From NCBI GenBank assembly GCA_012932295.1, contig JAAONU010000002.1, forward strand, positions 24,549,022 to 24,613,021: a DNA stretch of 64,000 nt, written 5' to 3'. Below, piece after piece: positions 1 through 13,045 of the stretch (its first letter is position 1; each line of letters starts with the position of its first letter). A program made the translations under genes and the position numbers. The stretch is from Cyclina sinensis. Lineage: Eukaryota; Mollusca; Bivalvia; Venerida; Veneridae. The notes below the pieces were generated by a model. The model had not been told where the DNA came from and made no database searches. It saw only the letters and a program-made list of their open reading frames with translations.

Positions 1-215
1 CATATGCTGTCTGTTTGGCTTGATCATATTCTGTCTGTCTGGCTTGATCATATTTGTGTGTCTGGCTTGACAATATCATGTCTGTCTGGCTCCATCATAC
101 CCTGTCTGTCTGGCTTGAACATTTTTTTTATCTGCCTGACATTATCATATGCTGTCTGTTTGGCTGGATCATACTCTGTCTGTCTGGCTCAGTCAGATCC
201 TGTCTGTCTGGCTTG
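1..215. repeat. 24-bp tandem repeat (CTGTCTGTCTGGCTTGATCAT)
   Basis: About nine imperfect units of roughly 24 bp built on CTGTCTGTCTGGCTTGATCA. The array runs off the left edge, so its true length is unknown. The open frame across it is a repeat translation, not a gene. Confidence 0.9.
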
Positions 216-1400
216 AAAATGATGAGATAAAAGTATCCCTAGTAGTGAAAGATGCTCCTCAGTCTATGTGTCATATCAGCATGCTATTTGTCTATGCATA
301 AAAACTTATGGCCTAGACTCAAAAAATAAAAATAAAAAACATAACAAACATACCTTTTACCTTGATCCAAGAGACCTTGGTTGAGGAAATATTTAACAGT
401 GCATTTGGAAAAACAGCTTTACCTTCCCTGTCTGAAAACAAAATTCTGAGAAGAAAATGATTCTGTGCATAGAAAATACCTTGATTTATGTCCTTTCCTG
501 CAGAAGTTAGATAAAAAATAGTGTAAGATTTACATAGAACAAGCATGTTTTAATAATGCTGTAATTATACATTTTCAAACTGTAGAGATCATCAAAACTT
601 TTAGAAAATGATTCTGAATTTAGCTATTATGTAAAACCTAGTCATTTGTTTGTACTTAGTGGATATTCAAGTTGGCCTAGTTAATAACATCATTGTCATA
701 AAAATTCACTGAAAGTTAAATATTTAGTCCCTATTCAGTTTAAATTACAGTGTGACCATGTCCCTAATAAAAAGTTTTTGTTTTGGAAAGGACATCAGGC
801 TATGAATGAGTTAACGTTCTTTTGCTCAATGCATCTCCTTACAATCATACAACTATCATGTTTCAAAGCAAATGTTTAAATGGGAAGAGAGATACTTGAC
901 TTGATTGTCTCAGTGCCATTCAGTCATCCTTATAAGGTCAAGTCAGTACATCAGATGGTTACAGAGTTATGCTATGGATAAAGCTTTAGTAAGAAATTTC
1001 AACAAAGGGTATTACGACCTTAGATTTCTATAGGAGAGGTTAGATTTTCTCATGTAAAGTTCCTTTAATTTTCAAGTTAAGTCATGATAGACTTATGCCT
1101 CAAACAGAATTGTAAATAACAAAGGGAAAAAACTACAGATAGCCATAGGAGAGTTATGGTTCTTTTATGCAGCACTACACCACAATGTCATCTTATGGTG
1201 AAAGCTTCAGTTCAATAGATTGGTGGGTAAGTTAAGCTGTAGACAGAAGTATTGGCCCAACATACGGACAGACGGAAACCATTACTATACTCCTGCATGT
1301 TTTATTTGTTTTTAACCCTGAACATGCTGAAATTTTGTAATGGATTTGTCCAGCTTTGAATTTGGAACAGTCCATTCAAAGTTTAAGGGATTTCATATCA
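216..1400. other. No gene or repeat recognised
   Basis: AT-rich unique-looking sequence. A short GACAGACGG-like remnant near 1265 suggests the worn end of a mollusc interspersed repeat. No exon with paired splice sites and an open frame was seen. Confidence 0.5.
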
Positions 1401-1419
1401 AAATACAAAAATGGAGCTA

Positions 1420-1483
1420 CCAACAGTATAGAGCCTGGTCAGACTGCACGGATGTGCAGGCTGGCCTGGCTCTATACTGTTGG
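1420..1483. repeat. Hairpin repeat, CCAACAGTATAGAGCC arms
   Basis: Arms of 16 bp (1420-1435 and 1468-1483) are exact inverted copies. An inner stem CTGCAC-GGAT-GTGCAG sits in the loop. The core (GGTCAGACTGCACGGATGTGC) recurs in degraded form near 51900, so this is a dispersed family, probably a small MITE. Confidence 0.75.
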
Positions 1484-2461
1484 CAAAGGCTAATCACTTT
1501 TGGTTCCAGCAGGTTAAGGGTTATGGAGGGGATACAAGTACAGTAGATATTGCAAGTATATTACATGACTGCTGTTCCCACCTTGGTGGGTGGCATAAAG
1601 GTCAGTTTTTCAACTCTTCTGTGTCTGCTTTCATTTTAACTCCTCAGAGCCTTACTTATTGTTTCCACAAAAATGCAGTCACTCTTGGGCTGATATACAT
1701 ATTATGTATATGTGATATTTAAAAGTCTTTGAAATTAAGTTGTCAGCACTGAGTATAGTTGAATGTCAAAAGATTGAAACTCAGCATAGAGCAGGATTAA
1801 AATTTTAGTGCCAACCATCCTGTATGTGACTGCTATAAGTCACATTGCAGAGGGTAAGAATTCAGAAGGTTAAAGGCAAACATTGTGTATAAGGCTGTAA
1901 GCTATGGAATTATGGCTTAGTTATACAATTATAATTGTAAATCACAAATAACAGAATCATTAAAAGTATGCCACATAGATGTAAAGCGTAAATTATATGT
2001 ACCAGTTCTAAACTGGGATGATAAAACACTCAGAACATATACACATAAATGTTGAAAATATGTTGGCGTAAGAGCAAAATGAATAGAAGAAAGAGTTTGT
2101 TCAAACTTTGTTGAATTTGATTGTTAATACAATAAATATAAATGATTTAAATAAGTTTGAAAGCTATTCTGCTTTAAATCACTTGTGTCAAGGATCTGCA
2201 GTTCTTGTGTAAAGACATTGAACAAGAATGATGATGTTCTACATTTCATAGTGTATGCTATACAAATGATTGGCAGAGTCTTTATCAAAGAACATTACAC
2301 AGCTTTTCTCAATAATGTCAAACAGATCTATTTTGTGTTTACTTTGATGCTAGAGAACAATACCTGTGGACCTTTCTATAAGTTTATTGAAAAAAGTGAA
2401 AGTTAAAAGGTTCTGTTTCCTTAATTCAATGTCAGTGTGAAACTGTTAAAGATTAAAGTTG

Positions 2462-2673
2462 TGCTAAACATGTGATAGATCTGTTGTTGGCTGTGAAGAT
2501 AGTGGACAAGATCCTGATCCCTTACATCACACAATTTAAATTCTGCTAAATGTGATAGATCTGTTGTTGGCTGTGAAGATAGTGGACAAGATCTTGTTCG
2601 CTTACACCACACAATTTAAATTCTGCTAAACCTGATAGATCTGTTGTTGGCTGTGAAGATAGTGGACAAGATC
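2462..2673. repeat. 81-bp tandem repeat, 2.6 copies
   Basis: TGCTAAA followed by GATAGATCTGTTGTTGGCTG recurs at 2462, 2543 and 2624. It grades directly into the hairpin array that follows. Confidence 0.9.
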
Positions 2674-2708
2674 CTTGGCACTTGTTAGTTTCAGTTTGAA
2701 TACACTCC

Positions 2709-2898
2709 ACTGCCCTTTTTAAGGGCATCTACTTTTAACTGCCCTTTTCAGGGCATTGACTTCCAAGTCACAGCTGCCCTTTTCAGGGCATCAGTTTTTA
2801 ACTGCCCTTTTCAGGGCATCATCATTCAACTGAATTTTTCAGGGCATTATTAAATGCCCTTTTCAGGGCATTGAATTTCAGCTGCCCTTTTCAGGGTA
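2709..2898. repeat. Tandem array of TGCCCTTTTCAGGGCA hairpins
   Basis: Seven units spaced about 25-33 bp apart carry the self-complementary word TGCCCT-TTTC-AGGGCA (one as TGCCCTTTTTAAGGGCA). Five keep both 6-bp arms and two have one damaged arm. The spacers differ much more than the hairpins. Confidence 0.85.
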
Positions 2899-3744
2899 TC
2901 AACCTTTCGTGGGTCACCCCACACACACAAAAAAATACTTCTCAAAATTGTATCCTTTGTCTGCACCTAGTATAAAAATCAAAACAAAACAAAACAAAAA
3001 CAAAAAACAGGACTCCTTGAGTTAGGAAAAATGACCGAAGCTTATGTAATCTGTGTTAAGCACTTTTCTGAGAAATTTCTTCAGACTAGAATGCTGGTTT
3101 ACACAAAAAATGGCTTATATTTGGACAATAAAGGAAGCAGGTATTTTGTTCTCTCTGAAATGTTGGACAAAACTATGTTTTATTTTTATGCCATGACATC
3201 TAGCAATTCTTGTTTACTGTCTTGCTCTTGCAGTGTTTGACAATATCTTTCGAACTGATTGTAACATTTCCAAATTGTCCTTGTTTAACTGATTTTTTTC
3301 TGAAACTTTTTTGTCCATTGGAAAGAATTGGGAAACAGATTTGTTTTGTTGATTAAAGTGTCATAATCATGGTAATTTTGATTTAAGTAATTCAGTTTTT
3401 TGCTTGAAGAAATTGTGCACACACATTTGCTTTGCCTGTCATACAAAAAATATTTTTCATCTGTTTTTGCTTGATTGTCTTTGTGGCATGTTATTAAGTA
3501 TTTCTGTAAATAAAGGTGACCTTGCAGGCATATTTTTGCCCTGCAAAATATAACTGTAATGTTTATATAGCAGAAAATGATGATGCAGTTGTATTTATTG
3601 AAAGCTGTGAACTTGAAATTTTTTGTTGAGAAAAAGTCAAGAAAATTGACAAAAAATGTAGAAAAAGTTTATTCAAACATACATGAGGTTATACATGGTT
3701 ATTACAGAATTAAAACTGCATAAATAGAAATGCAAACTTACAAA

Positions 3745-4134
3745 CATACAATATAAGATTTCAATGGACCATAAGTATACTGTTTTGTATACCTTGAGTT
3801 AAGACAAAATTTGGCAGCAACATTTTCCAAAAAATGACATTTATCTTCCCAGTTACTAGAAATTTTAATTTTGATGATTAAACCTCAAGTACTGGCAGCA
3901 TAGAAGTCCTGTTCTCCCAATGTCACATAACAGAATATCATTCTCCTGAAAAGTGAATTTCACCTTTTTATCTGGGGAGTTTATTTCCACAATTTTCTTG
4001 ACCTTGAGAATACATTTGATTGTGTATGAATATGGCATTAGTCTCAGAATTCACCTTTCAGTTCTTGCATTTTGTCTTAACTCAAGGTATACAAAACAGT
4101 ATACTTATGGTCCATTGAAATCTTATATTGTATG
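3745..4134. repeat. Foldback element with identical 66-bp inverted arms
   Basis: The segment 3745-3810 is repeated as an exact reverse complement at 4069-4134, with 258 bp between. No coding sequence was found in the loop. The right arm lies next to the Gypsy relic that begins near 4150. No target duplication is obvious. Confidence 0.9.
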
Positions 4135-4149
4135 CCCTAGAAGTCAGAA

Positions 4150-5560
4150 TAGCCTAGAGTTCACACACTTGTCAAAGATGCTTTCAATATCCTGAAACTA
4201 TATTCCTTCTTTTCTCCCCATTCAAATCTAGCATCTTTTCTGAAAAGTTGTTGCAATAGTTCAAATATTATAGAATAATTGTGAATAAATCTTACACTGA
4301 AGTTAACAATGCGAAGAAAACTTTGTGTTTCTTGCATTCATCGGACTTTGAGCATTCTGAACTGTTTGTTCCCATTCCTTTGTGGGTTTGGTGCCAAGTT
4401 TTGACAATTCATGTCCCATAAATGTAATCAGTCTATTCCAAATTGTCATTTTGCATGATTCAGTTTTTAGATTTTGTTCACTTAACCTTTGAAATACATT
4501 TTTCAAGCATTCATTGTCTGGTTGCTTTGTTTTACACATGAACAATCAAGTCATCCCCTAAATTTTCAACCCCTTCAAAGTCTGCAAATACTTGTGAAAT
4601 AAATTTCTGATAATGTTTTAAGAGTGGCACTGACACTAAAGTTCGAGTTTTTTTATTGATATAAGCCTTGATGAATCACAAGAGTTCTAATGTGTCTTGG
4701 TGAAGGATCTAGCTCAATCTGAAGGAAAGTCATTGTCAAATCATATGTGCTATACAATTCAACTGCATTTCATTTTAACAGTTTTTACATGAGTATGGTC
4801 TGTATTGTGCACATTTCTTTCCCATTTCCTGGATTTCTACATTTTTTTCTGCCAGGGTTTTACAACACCTAATATGTCCTACAAAGCCACATCGAACACA
4901 CCTTTTGTCAAGTTCAGGGCAACTTTTATCCATGTTCATACGGCCATCTCTGCTGCCCCTATAACACTTAACCTGCTTTTCTTTCAATTTCATCCATATG
5001 TATATTGTGATTTTCTCTTGTGAAGCATGTAGTTTGGGTCTTGCTTCATTACTAACTTTATGCTTACTCCCTACAGATGAAGTCCCCATTTTGAGACTTC
5101 TGTCCATTGTTTTCCAATGTGTTTGCACAATCTCCATGGTCAAAACAATTATGCACAACTCCTCCAGCTACAGGTTTTTCCACTTTCTTAACTAATTGGC
5201 TAATAATTTGAACACTTTTTATCCACTTGATTAAGGAATTGTTTGTCTCTCTTGTCGAATTTTCCAGTGGCAGCTTTTTGCCTCAGTCACAACATATACT
5301 GTTCATCAGTTTCTGATTCTAAATATTTCATAGCACAAAAGTGGTATCTTACATAAGTCACATTAGCTTTTCTAATGAAATATTTATTCAAAGCATGGAT
5401 AACTTTTTCATATGAGTTTGTGCCATCTTCTCCCTGCTAAGTAAGGAAAACATCTTGCTTAGACCCCAAACCTGCACAGTGAAGTAAATGAGATCTATTT
5501 TAGTCATACTTGGTGACTCCATGGGCATCTGCAAAGAGTTCTAATGGTCTTAGCTACCTT
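4150..5560 (-). pseudogene. Decayed Ty3/Gypsy-type retrotransposon relic (gag and RT fragments)
   Basis: Read on the minus strand, about 5560-4780 resembles Ty3/Gypsy gag: a capsid-like stretch with ALNKYF and NVTYVRYHF, an LRQKAATGKF block, then two zinc knuckles in worn form (first CYRGS...C, second CVRCGFVGHIRCC). About 4545-4150 resembles the end of the reverse transcriptase domain, with ITFMGHELSK and a K-SL-TS connection motif. Frames are broken by several stops and shifts. Protease and the catalytic part of RT are missing between the two blocks, and no LTRs were seen. It is non-functional. Confidence 0.75.
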
Positions 5561-7769
5561 TTCCACAACATTCCATGTTTTGATTATTCACAATGATAAC
5601 ATGCAATTTTATCCCTTTAATCATTTACTCTTCTTCAAAACAATTCAAATATATTTTGCAGATTTGGTAAAATGTTAATCCCAGCTATTGTATATGTTTT
5701 ATTCAGTCATTTCTGAATTAAATCACTTATCAGAGAAGCAAAACAGTAGATTTAGAGAAAAGATAAAACATGTTCTATTTTATGTCACTGGTATTATAAA
5801 CAAGAAATACCTTTTATATAAGCTGGTTGATGTAGAAAACATTGTAAGGGTCATGTATTTATTAACTTAAAAAGGTGTAATTGATTACGCTCGACTTCAA
5901 AGAGCTACAATTCCGTATAACTGTAATTCTACAGGATTAATGGATTGTCCAGAAGACTTTTTAAAGATATAACTTGCAACGGTTTGTACTGACTATTTGA
6001 TAAAATTTAAAAAGGTCTTCAATTCCTTCCTAAAACACACTGAGACAATGTTATCCCTTTATCTGTTGGTTCCAATTAGATTGCATTCAGTTCTCAGGAA
6101 AGGCAAATTGGCTGCGCTTAGGGTGTACTCATTTCTCTGACTGTATTTCCCTTAGTGCACAATCAAAGTCTGAATTTTACCTGTTGGTTGAACAAAATCG
6201 TTTCATTTTCCACATCTGTAAGACAGAGGAGGTTATTAGTAACAAACCATTGATAATCCGAAGGCTTACCATTACTCTTAACTTTTTATAAACCATCTTA
6301 TACCATCAGGTAACACTGGCTCAAATATGACACAAATCCTGATTGGATTGATTTTAAAGATTTTTGCTAGCAATGTGTTGATACCAATGGAAGTTCAAAT
6401 CAGAAGTAATTGACTAGGACTGGTCAAAAAAACATACTGATAATAATTTAAATTCTGAACTTAACCTTGTCTGAATGTTAGGTAGCATTTTTTCTAGGAC
6501 TGTAATTTAAACAGTGCTTATATCTTTATCATATTTGACCATATATAATAATGACTTTAAATGATTTCATGATTGCACACACAGCTTATAATATTTCTTT
6601 CCTAGAAAATTCTGAAGGCATGTTGCAAGATTGAATAAACAACACTATGTAGACAAATATATGTATATGTAATAGATTCATCTCTTCAAATTATGTCACT
6701 CTGAAAACATGTTTTAAATGTTAGAGTAAATGACAGTGGTATATGTGGCCTTGTCTGTGTATATATCTAGTAAATTGTTTTAAGTTATGGCAAATTTCGA
6801 TTTAAGTTTTTTTTTTCCTCAATTTGACAAATTTTAAGAAAGGTAATTCCCAAATTTGCCAGGCCTTTTTTCCCAAAATAGAGGGGAAGAGACCTGGGTA
6901 TTCAGAGGATGGCTTGCAACTTTTCGTTACTGCTGTTATATCAATATATAATAACAAATCAGAGACACTAGTGGTACAGACTGGATAAAGTAATTAAATA
7001 ATTGGTGGTTATTGTATTTAATGAAGAGAAGTTGTGCTCCCAAAAAGTTACCTTCTATTTACGTGTTTTTCCACACCTAAGTGGGACAAAACACTGAAAG
7101 GTGGAAAATTGCACATGCACAGATATCTGAAAGTTTTGTAATAATTTCAACCCACATGTGATAAAACATTTCCTGGGCAGAAATTTTACGGTCAGATGCA
7201 TGGAAGTGTTCACATTGATGTTTGTGTGGCATGGACTTCAGTCCACTCGGTGGAGGGGGTCATTTCATGTGGCTTTCATATATGAATCTACCTTTCATTC
7301 ATGAGGGTCCTAGCTCTTGAGGCCACTGATGTTGGCCTGTACAGACAGTGTTGACTTTATGCTTTCTGGTATGATGTCCAACATGATTCAGTTTTATTAA
7401 TCAATGTATTTTTTTCTTCTATTTTCAGATTCAAATAGTGTGGAGTCACATGGTCATAATAATCTCTAAAGGAAGGGAAATTTCAAATTCTAAAAGACTA
7501 AATTCTATCTTTCTTTTTGTCTTTTAAGGTTTTTATTATGATAATCATTTATTCAGGACTAAATGGTATGTAATAATTAAGTAGCAACTTTAAACCATTT
7601 GTTACTGTTTTGTTTTTGGTTAGTCATAAAAAATGCTCTTTGCTTAGAGATTTGTCTGATCATGTGATTCCACATACTATTTGCAGATCAGTTTATAAAT
7701 TATATTGGAGTACGTAACTTTACCAGTAAAATTAAAGCTTTATACAATTTTTCCTTTTTTTCCTCGCAG
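5561..7769. other. No gene recognised; presumed intron or intergenic
   Basis: AT-rich sequence without a convincing exon, tandem array or terminal inverted repeat. Earlier exons of the gene carrying 7770-7860 were looked for and not found. Confidence 0.4.
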
Positions 7770-7860
7770 GCTTTTTCCACCAGCTATGGGAAAGATAATG
7801 GCTTGATGACATCTGTTTTTGTGGCCATGCATTACAAACACAGGAAACGTGGAAAATCTG
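7770..7860 (+). CDS. Candidate internal exon of unknown gene (penultimate)
   Basis: Acceptor TTCCTCGCAG after a long pyrimidine tract (CCTTTTTTTCC) and consensus donor GTAAGTAAT bracket 91 nt. Only one frame is open: it begins with a whole codon, reads AFSTSYGKDNGLM, TSVFVAMHYKHRKRGKS and ends with one base of a split codon. That phase matches the acceptor at 17628. The basic KHRKRGK end is notable. No family is recognised, and upstream exons were not found in 1-7769, so they may lie outside the window. Confidence 0.5.
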
Positions 7861-10016
7861 GTAAGTAATTTCTTGAATATTACATTTAGAAAGTACTTTT
7901 CATTCATGTCAGGTCCCAACTCTTAGAATTTTTAGAAACTTGAGATAAAACATGGCAGATATGCCCATCTTAACATACGTATCTATGGGAAAAATTGTAT
8001 AACATTTTCCAGTGTAGAAATATGCAGCCTCTGATATGTTTTCATAACGTCAGAAAATCTTATTTTGGTGATTCCTGCCCAGGTTAGAAATGTTATTGTT
8101 TACATTTCTTCATGTAAATATGGTCTAGTTCTTGTTGAAGTACCTAAACTCATTACAATGTAATTTATCTTTTAAGAGCAAGTCTTAGAGTGCCTAAAGT
8201 ACTGTATAAGTGTTAAAGTTTACGACATGGAAATGGTCACAGTTATTGGAAATTCAAATGGCAAAAATATCAGCCAGGGTAAATTTCATCATTCAGAAAG
8301 TTATTTCTATGCATGCATTGTGTAGAAATGATAAAACTGAAAGAGAAAGCAATTTGAAAAAAGTTTATTTCAATCATCACATAACATTCATGGTAATTGA
8401 AAAGGAAGTTATTGATATGTGGTTTAGTAATTAATATACATATTCAAAAACTATTTACTGTTAACTTGATGTTGTTTTCACATCTAATAAAGTCTCATAC
8501 AGCCAGGTCATGCAACAAAGTGATTCGTTGTGTAATTAAAAAAAGAAAATTATCCAACTTGATGCGAGTTTGTCATGTAACAAGGAAGGTGAACAAACAA
8601 GGTTTTGACTGTTTCACTGTATAATTGTTTACAAGTCATATACTAGAATATAACATTATTGTGTTATGAATGTACTTTTCTACAGTATATAATCAGGTAG
8701 TTACTGATAGATCATCAGCAAATTATGCTTAACCTGATAGAACAAAGAAAACTGTTTAAATCAAAAATTAAATTATAATTGCAGTTCACAAACATTTCCA
8801 CCCTCGAAACTTCTGAAAACTTATGAAATTGTGATTTCATTAACTTTTTGACATGTTAAAATATCCACTTATACAGTATTTATCATTTACCTTATTTTTA
8901 CACATAGTAATGAAAAAGCTTATTGTAATTTACAACATCTATATAGGCAGTATACGTCAGGCTAGGAATGGTGAAGAACTGCCCTTTCCAAGTGGACAGT
9001 GATGCTTTGCAGGTGCACTTTGACTTACTGAACTTCAGTAATATCTGCATTCTTTTAAAGGTGTTGCTTTCTATTTTCTTTAGAGGTGTTGATAAATATA
9101 TTGTTTGCTTTCTTTTTACTGCAATGCCTTTACATTCCAATTACAGATTCTCAAATGACGTTTTGGTCTAAAAGATATTAAAATGACACCAAATTTTCAT
9201 TTGTACTCAGGTGAACAATTAAAGGCTGTCATGGCCATCTTGTCATCATTATTGCAGTATTTGTATTTTCTACTTTTTAAACTGTTATATAAAAAGTATA
9301 ACTACCAAAATTTATTTGTTCAAACTTAATCTTCAAAAAAGGATTATTTTTTCAGCAGAACCACAGCCCACTCTGGCGTCATCAGTGTTACAGATTAAAT
9401 ACATTGAAAAATCCAGAGATTGATGATTCACTCTGATTGTGTCTGACTGTACCTCTGACCTCTGGCCAAAGATAAAGAGAATGCACAGGTAGTTCCATAA
9501 AAATGTTACTTTTTGTTGTTTTTGCACCACTTACTGTATTTGAAAATTCAGTGAAATTTATCATTTTAAAAGTAACACACATTTTTGATGGAACATTCTG
9601 ACACATTAAGGCACAGTTCAGGGTTTGAATGGAAAGTTGTTTTGCATATCCAGTAAGACATTTGAGAAAACATGTGGAAAAGCAGAAACTGTTTTTTATA
9701 CTTAAAATTTCGTTAATAAGAGATTATTAGGGGTTGTTGCTATATAAATAGTTATACTGATTGTTGATTTGGTTCAATCACTTTCCCATACAGGAACTTA
9801 CAATGAACCCCCCACCCCAACCCCTTCGAAAAAGTGGATGTCAATTGCTTGCTTTTGACTTACAGAAAAGTACAGTGAATCTAAAGTTAGAGGTTACTAA
9901 ATGTAAATGTGCAACATGGATATGTCGATTTGGTATCTAACTATAATAAAAGGTTTTTATTGGTCAGAAACAAATTGATGAATAATGATCGAATGACAGC
10001 TTCAGCATTTTTATAC
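7861..10016. other. Presumed intron, nothing recognised
   Basis: Short frames here (for example around 8900-9170) have no splice sites, family motif or unusual composition. Confidence 0.4.
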
Positions 10017-10640
10017 TCCTGAAGGGCGAGCATATAGTTGCCACTTTGTCCATCCGTCCCTTCATTTCGTCCGTCCGTCCGTCATAATTTTGTCCGGAGC
10101 ATAACACAAAAACTATGAGTGATATCAAGACCAAACTTCATAGGTAGTTAGATCTCATTAAGGAGCAGTGCAGTGCACAAGAACCATAACTCTTGCTTAA
10201 TTAATTTTTGAGTTATTGCCTTTTGAAATTTCTCATACTTATTTTTTGTCCGGGGCATATCTCACAAAGTATAAGAGTTATCAACTTGAAACTTTATAAG
10301 TAGATAGATATCATTGATGAGCAGTGCAGTGCACAAGAACCATAACTCTTGCTTTATTAAATATTTGAGTTATTGTCTTCTGAAATTTCTCATACTTATT
10401 TTTTGTCCTGGGCATATCTCACAAAGTGTAAGAGATATTTACATGAAACTTTATTGGTAGATAGATCTCTATGAGGAGAAGTGCAGCCTGCAAGAACTGT
10501 AACTCTATTTTGCATAATTTAGGAGTTATTGCCCTTTGTTATTTTTCATACTTTAAAAAAAATACATATTAAACAATAGCCCTTTTGGAATTGGCATATT
10601 TCGGGGAACATCCATCGGTTCTACTGATTTCTTGTTTTTG
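10017..10640. repeat. Mollusc interspersed repeat with three ~115-bp monomers
   Basis: Starts with a CCTGAAGGGCGAGCATA end and a CGTCCGTCCGTC run. Three diverged monomers follow, each containing GAGCAGTGCAGTGCACAAGAA and a TTGTCC(G/T)GGGCATATC block. No coding capacity. The layout matches the later repeats at 39-47 kb. Confidence 0.75.
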
Positions 10641-11039
10641 CTGATTGATCTTTACTAAAAGTCTGTAAAGTTTAATAGAAGACTGTTTTTGATGTATTTG
10701 ATTTTATGAATATTTCTCAAAGACAGTGTAATTTACCATAATTATATAGGTGTTTTAACATGGAAGAAATCCGTTTGAGGTTGATGAAGTGGTATTGGAA
10801 TTGTCAGTGGTTGGGTTGTTGTCAGCCAATGGATTAATGTTGAAAACTGATGTCAGCTACTCTACGGTAAATATAAGTTTTCTGTGTTTTTAAGATGACA
10901 TATTATTGCCATAATAAAAAAAAGCTGTATAGCAGAGAAATATTATAGATGGGAGGTAACTGAAAATACAAAAAAATGAGAAAATCTGTAATTATAGATT
11001 TTATTAATTGCATAGCAGGGAGGGAAATATAGGAATAAT

Positions 11040-11440
11040 CTGTCTGTCCATCTGGAAATTTTTGTTAGCTCCATAACTTTTAAACTCATGGAAAGTATTG
11101 GCACAAATGATCACCAGTATGAGATGATGTGCAGAGCGCAAAAACCATGTCACTACACCCAAGGTCATGGTCACACTTAAAGGTCATATATAAAAAGTAC
11201 ACATTTCATGTTTGCTCTGTTACTATTAAACTGCTTGAAAGTTTTTAAAATAATCTAGCACAAATGATCACCATTATGAAATGATGTGCAGAGCGCAACA
11301 ACCAGGTCGCTACCCCCAAGGTCTAGGTAACACCTAAAGGTCATACATAAAAAAGTCCACATTTCGTGTCTGCTCCATAACTTTTAAACTGCTACAAATG
11401 TGAGGTCCAAATGTAGCTGCCCATTTTCTGTAGAAAATAC
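11040..11440. repeat. ~180-bp tandem interspersed repeat, about two copies
   Basis: GCTCCATAACTTTTAAACT, GCACAAATGATCACCA and GATGTGCAGAGCGCAA recur in order, each with a GGTCA-rich tail. Same general class as the other monomeric mollusc repeats. Confidence 0.7.
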
Positions 11441-12248
11441 CCTATGTCATATTGGGAGGTCTAACCTCTTCTCTCTTCATTCCAATGTTCTACTGCAGCA
11501 GGGGATATAGCTGTCCTTTATACTGCCTTCTTAATATTGTGATATAATTTAATGAAACACTGCTGTTACTTGAATTACGGATGCAGACTAAGTCTGCTGT
11601 CCCAAATTTGTCATTTTTTTAACAAAACTTGAATTTATTTTCTCTCTTCTTTCCTGGTAAAATCTGTGTAGATGAGTGAGGATTTAAAAACAGCAAATAG
11701 AGAAAATTGTAAGCATGTGTAATTTAGACCTCTGGCTTGAGGATTTGGTGAGTCTTTAGTGACTTAGACCATGTATGTCAATCATTCAAGAAAATGTGAT
11801 ATAAAGGAAAAATTATTTAAAGATAACTAATAGAGGGTGAAGTCTTGTAATGTAAATATATGGAAAACTATGTAATTATAAAAAAACTGAAAGCTTTATT
11901 GCCCCTGATTTAAAACAACAACAACAATGACAATGATAATTAAGATTATTTTACATTATCAACCAAACAATCAAGAACAGCTGTTTACAAATACATTGAC
12001 ATATGATTTATAAAATGAAATAATGAAAAAAAAAATGTCCACAAATTGTACATCTTAAAAAAATAATCATAATGATAAAAACTTAAAGTTTAATATTTAT
12101 AATTGTAACTGTTAAATGAAAAATAGGTATGAAAATAATACAACCACTTTGTCAATGAAATAATTTAAGATTTATATGATAATTAAAAAGAAGGAAATTG
12201 AGATAGATATATTTAGGCATTGGAACAAATACTGTTGGATGATTACAA

Positions 12249-12908
12249 CAGGGTTGCCAGCGGACTTGAAAAGTCAGGGAAATTGGGTATTTTTTCAAGG
12301 TCAGGGAATTGTCAGGGAATTTTGAAATTTGGTCAGTGAAAAATGAAAATCCTGAAAAGTCAGTGAAAAGTCAGGGAAAAATTATTTCAAAGGTCGAATA
12401 ATATACACATTGAAGGTCTTACTTGGCTATGGCAGTCTTTAGGCATTTAATATTTGACTTTATCACTCTCACAGTTAAGCATTAAATTCAAATAACAGTA
12501 AACTGTGATATTAAGAAGCATTATATGTTAACTTAGTGATTATAATACCCATTATTTACCTTAGAACATCATTCAGCCTAAAGACTGAAAGGCTTTGCAA
12601 CCCTTGCCTTCATGTCATATGTTTCACATGTTTCACTGACCAACAGTCACACTGTGTTTGAATAGAAATAGTTAAGAATAGTAGAACACAATGTTTGAAT
12701 CATTACTTTGATGTAAATGTTTTATATTTTGGAAAATAAATACAAGTTTACATGCAAAAAATATAATGGGAGGATTGGATGGCTATAGGGGAGGTCAGGA
12801 GGCCGTTTATGTGTTTGACGATTTTGGTCAGTGAAAAACATGAATTGGTCAGTGAAAAGTCAGGGAAAAGTCAGGGAATTTTATTTCACCAAAGTGCTGG
12901 CAACCCTG
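12249..12908. mobile_element. Non-autonomous DNA transposon, TIR CAGGGTTGCCAGC
   Basis: Exact 13-bp terminal inverted repeats (12249-12261 and 12896-12908) are flanked by TTACAA on both sides (12243-12248, 12909-12914). Subterminal GTCAGGGAA and GTCAGTGAAAAG words repeat in both halves, in inverted sense. CAGGG ends suggest the hAT superfamily, but the visible duplication is 6 bp rather than 8. No transposase is present. Confidence 0.85.
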
Positions 12909-12991
12909 TTACAAATTTTGAACATCATGTTTTTAAAATTATGACCATTATAAGTGAAAGTATACTACCTAATAATGATGATTCAAATAAT

Positions 12992-13045
12992 AATGGATGA
13001 TGATGATGATGATGATAATAATAGTAAAAGTAATAATAATGAAAA
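12992..13045. repeat. ATG/AAT trinucleotide microsatellite
   Basis: Runs of GAT then AAT/AGT triplets just upstream of the GT-rich minisatellite. Confidence 0.8.

Noticed and set aside
10757..10866. Open stretch reading NPFEVDEVVLELSVVGLLSANG before a GTAAAT donor
   Set aside because: The only AG acceptor nearby is followed by an in-frame stop, so no exon can be defined.
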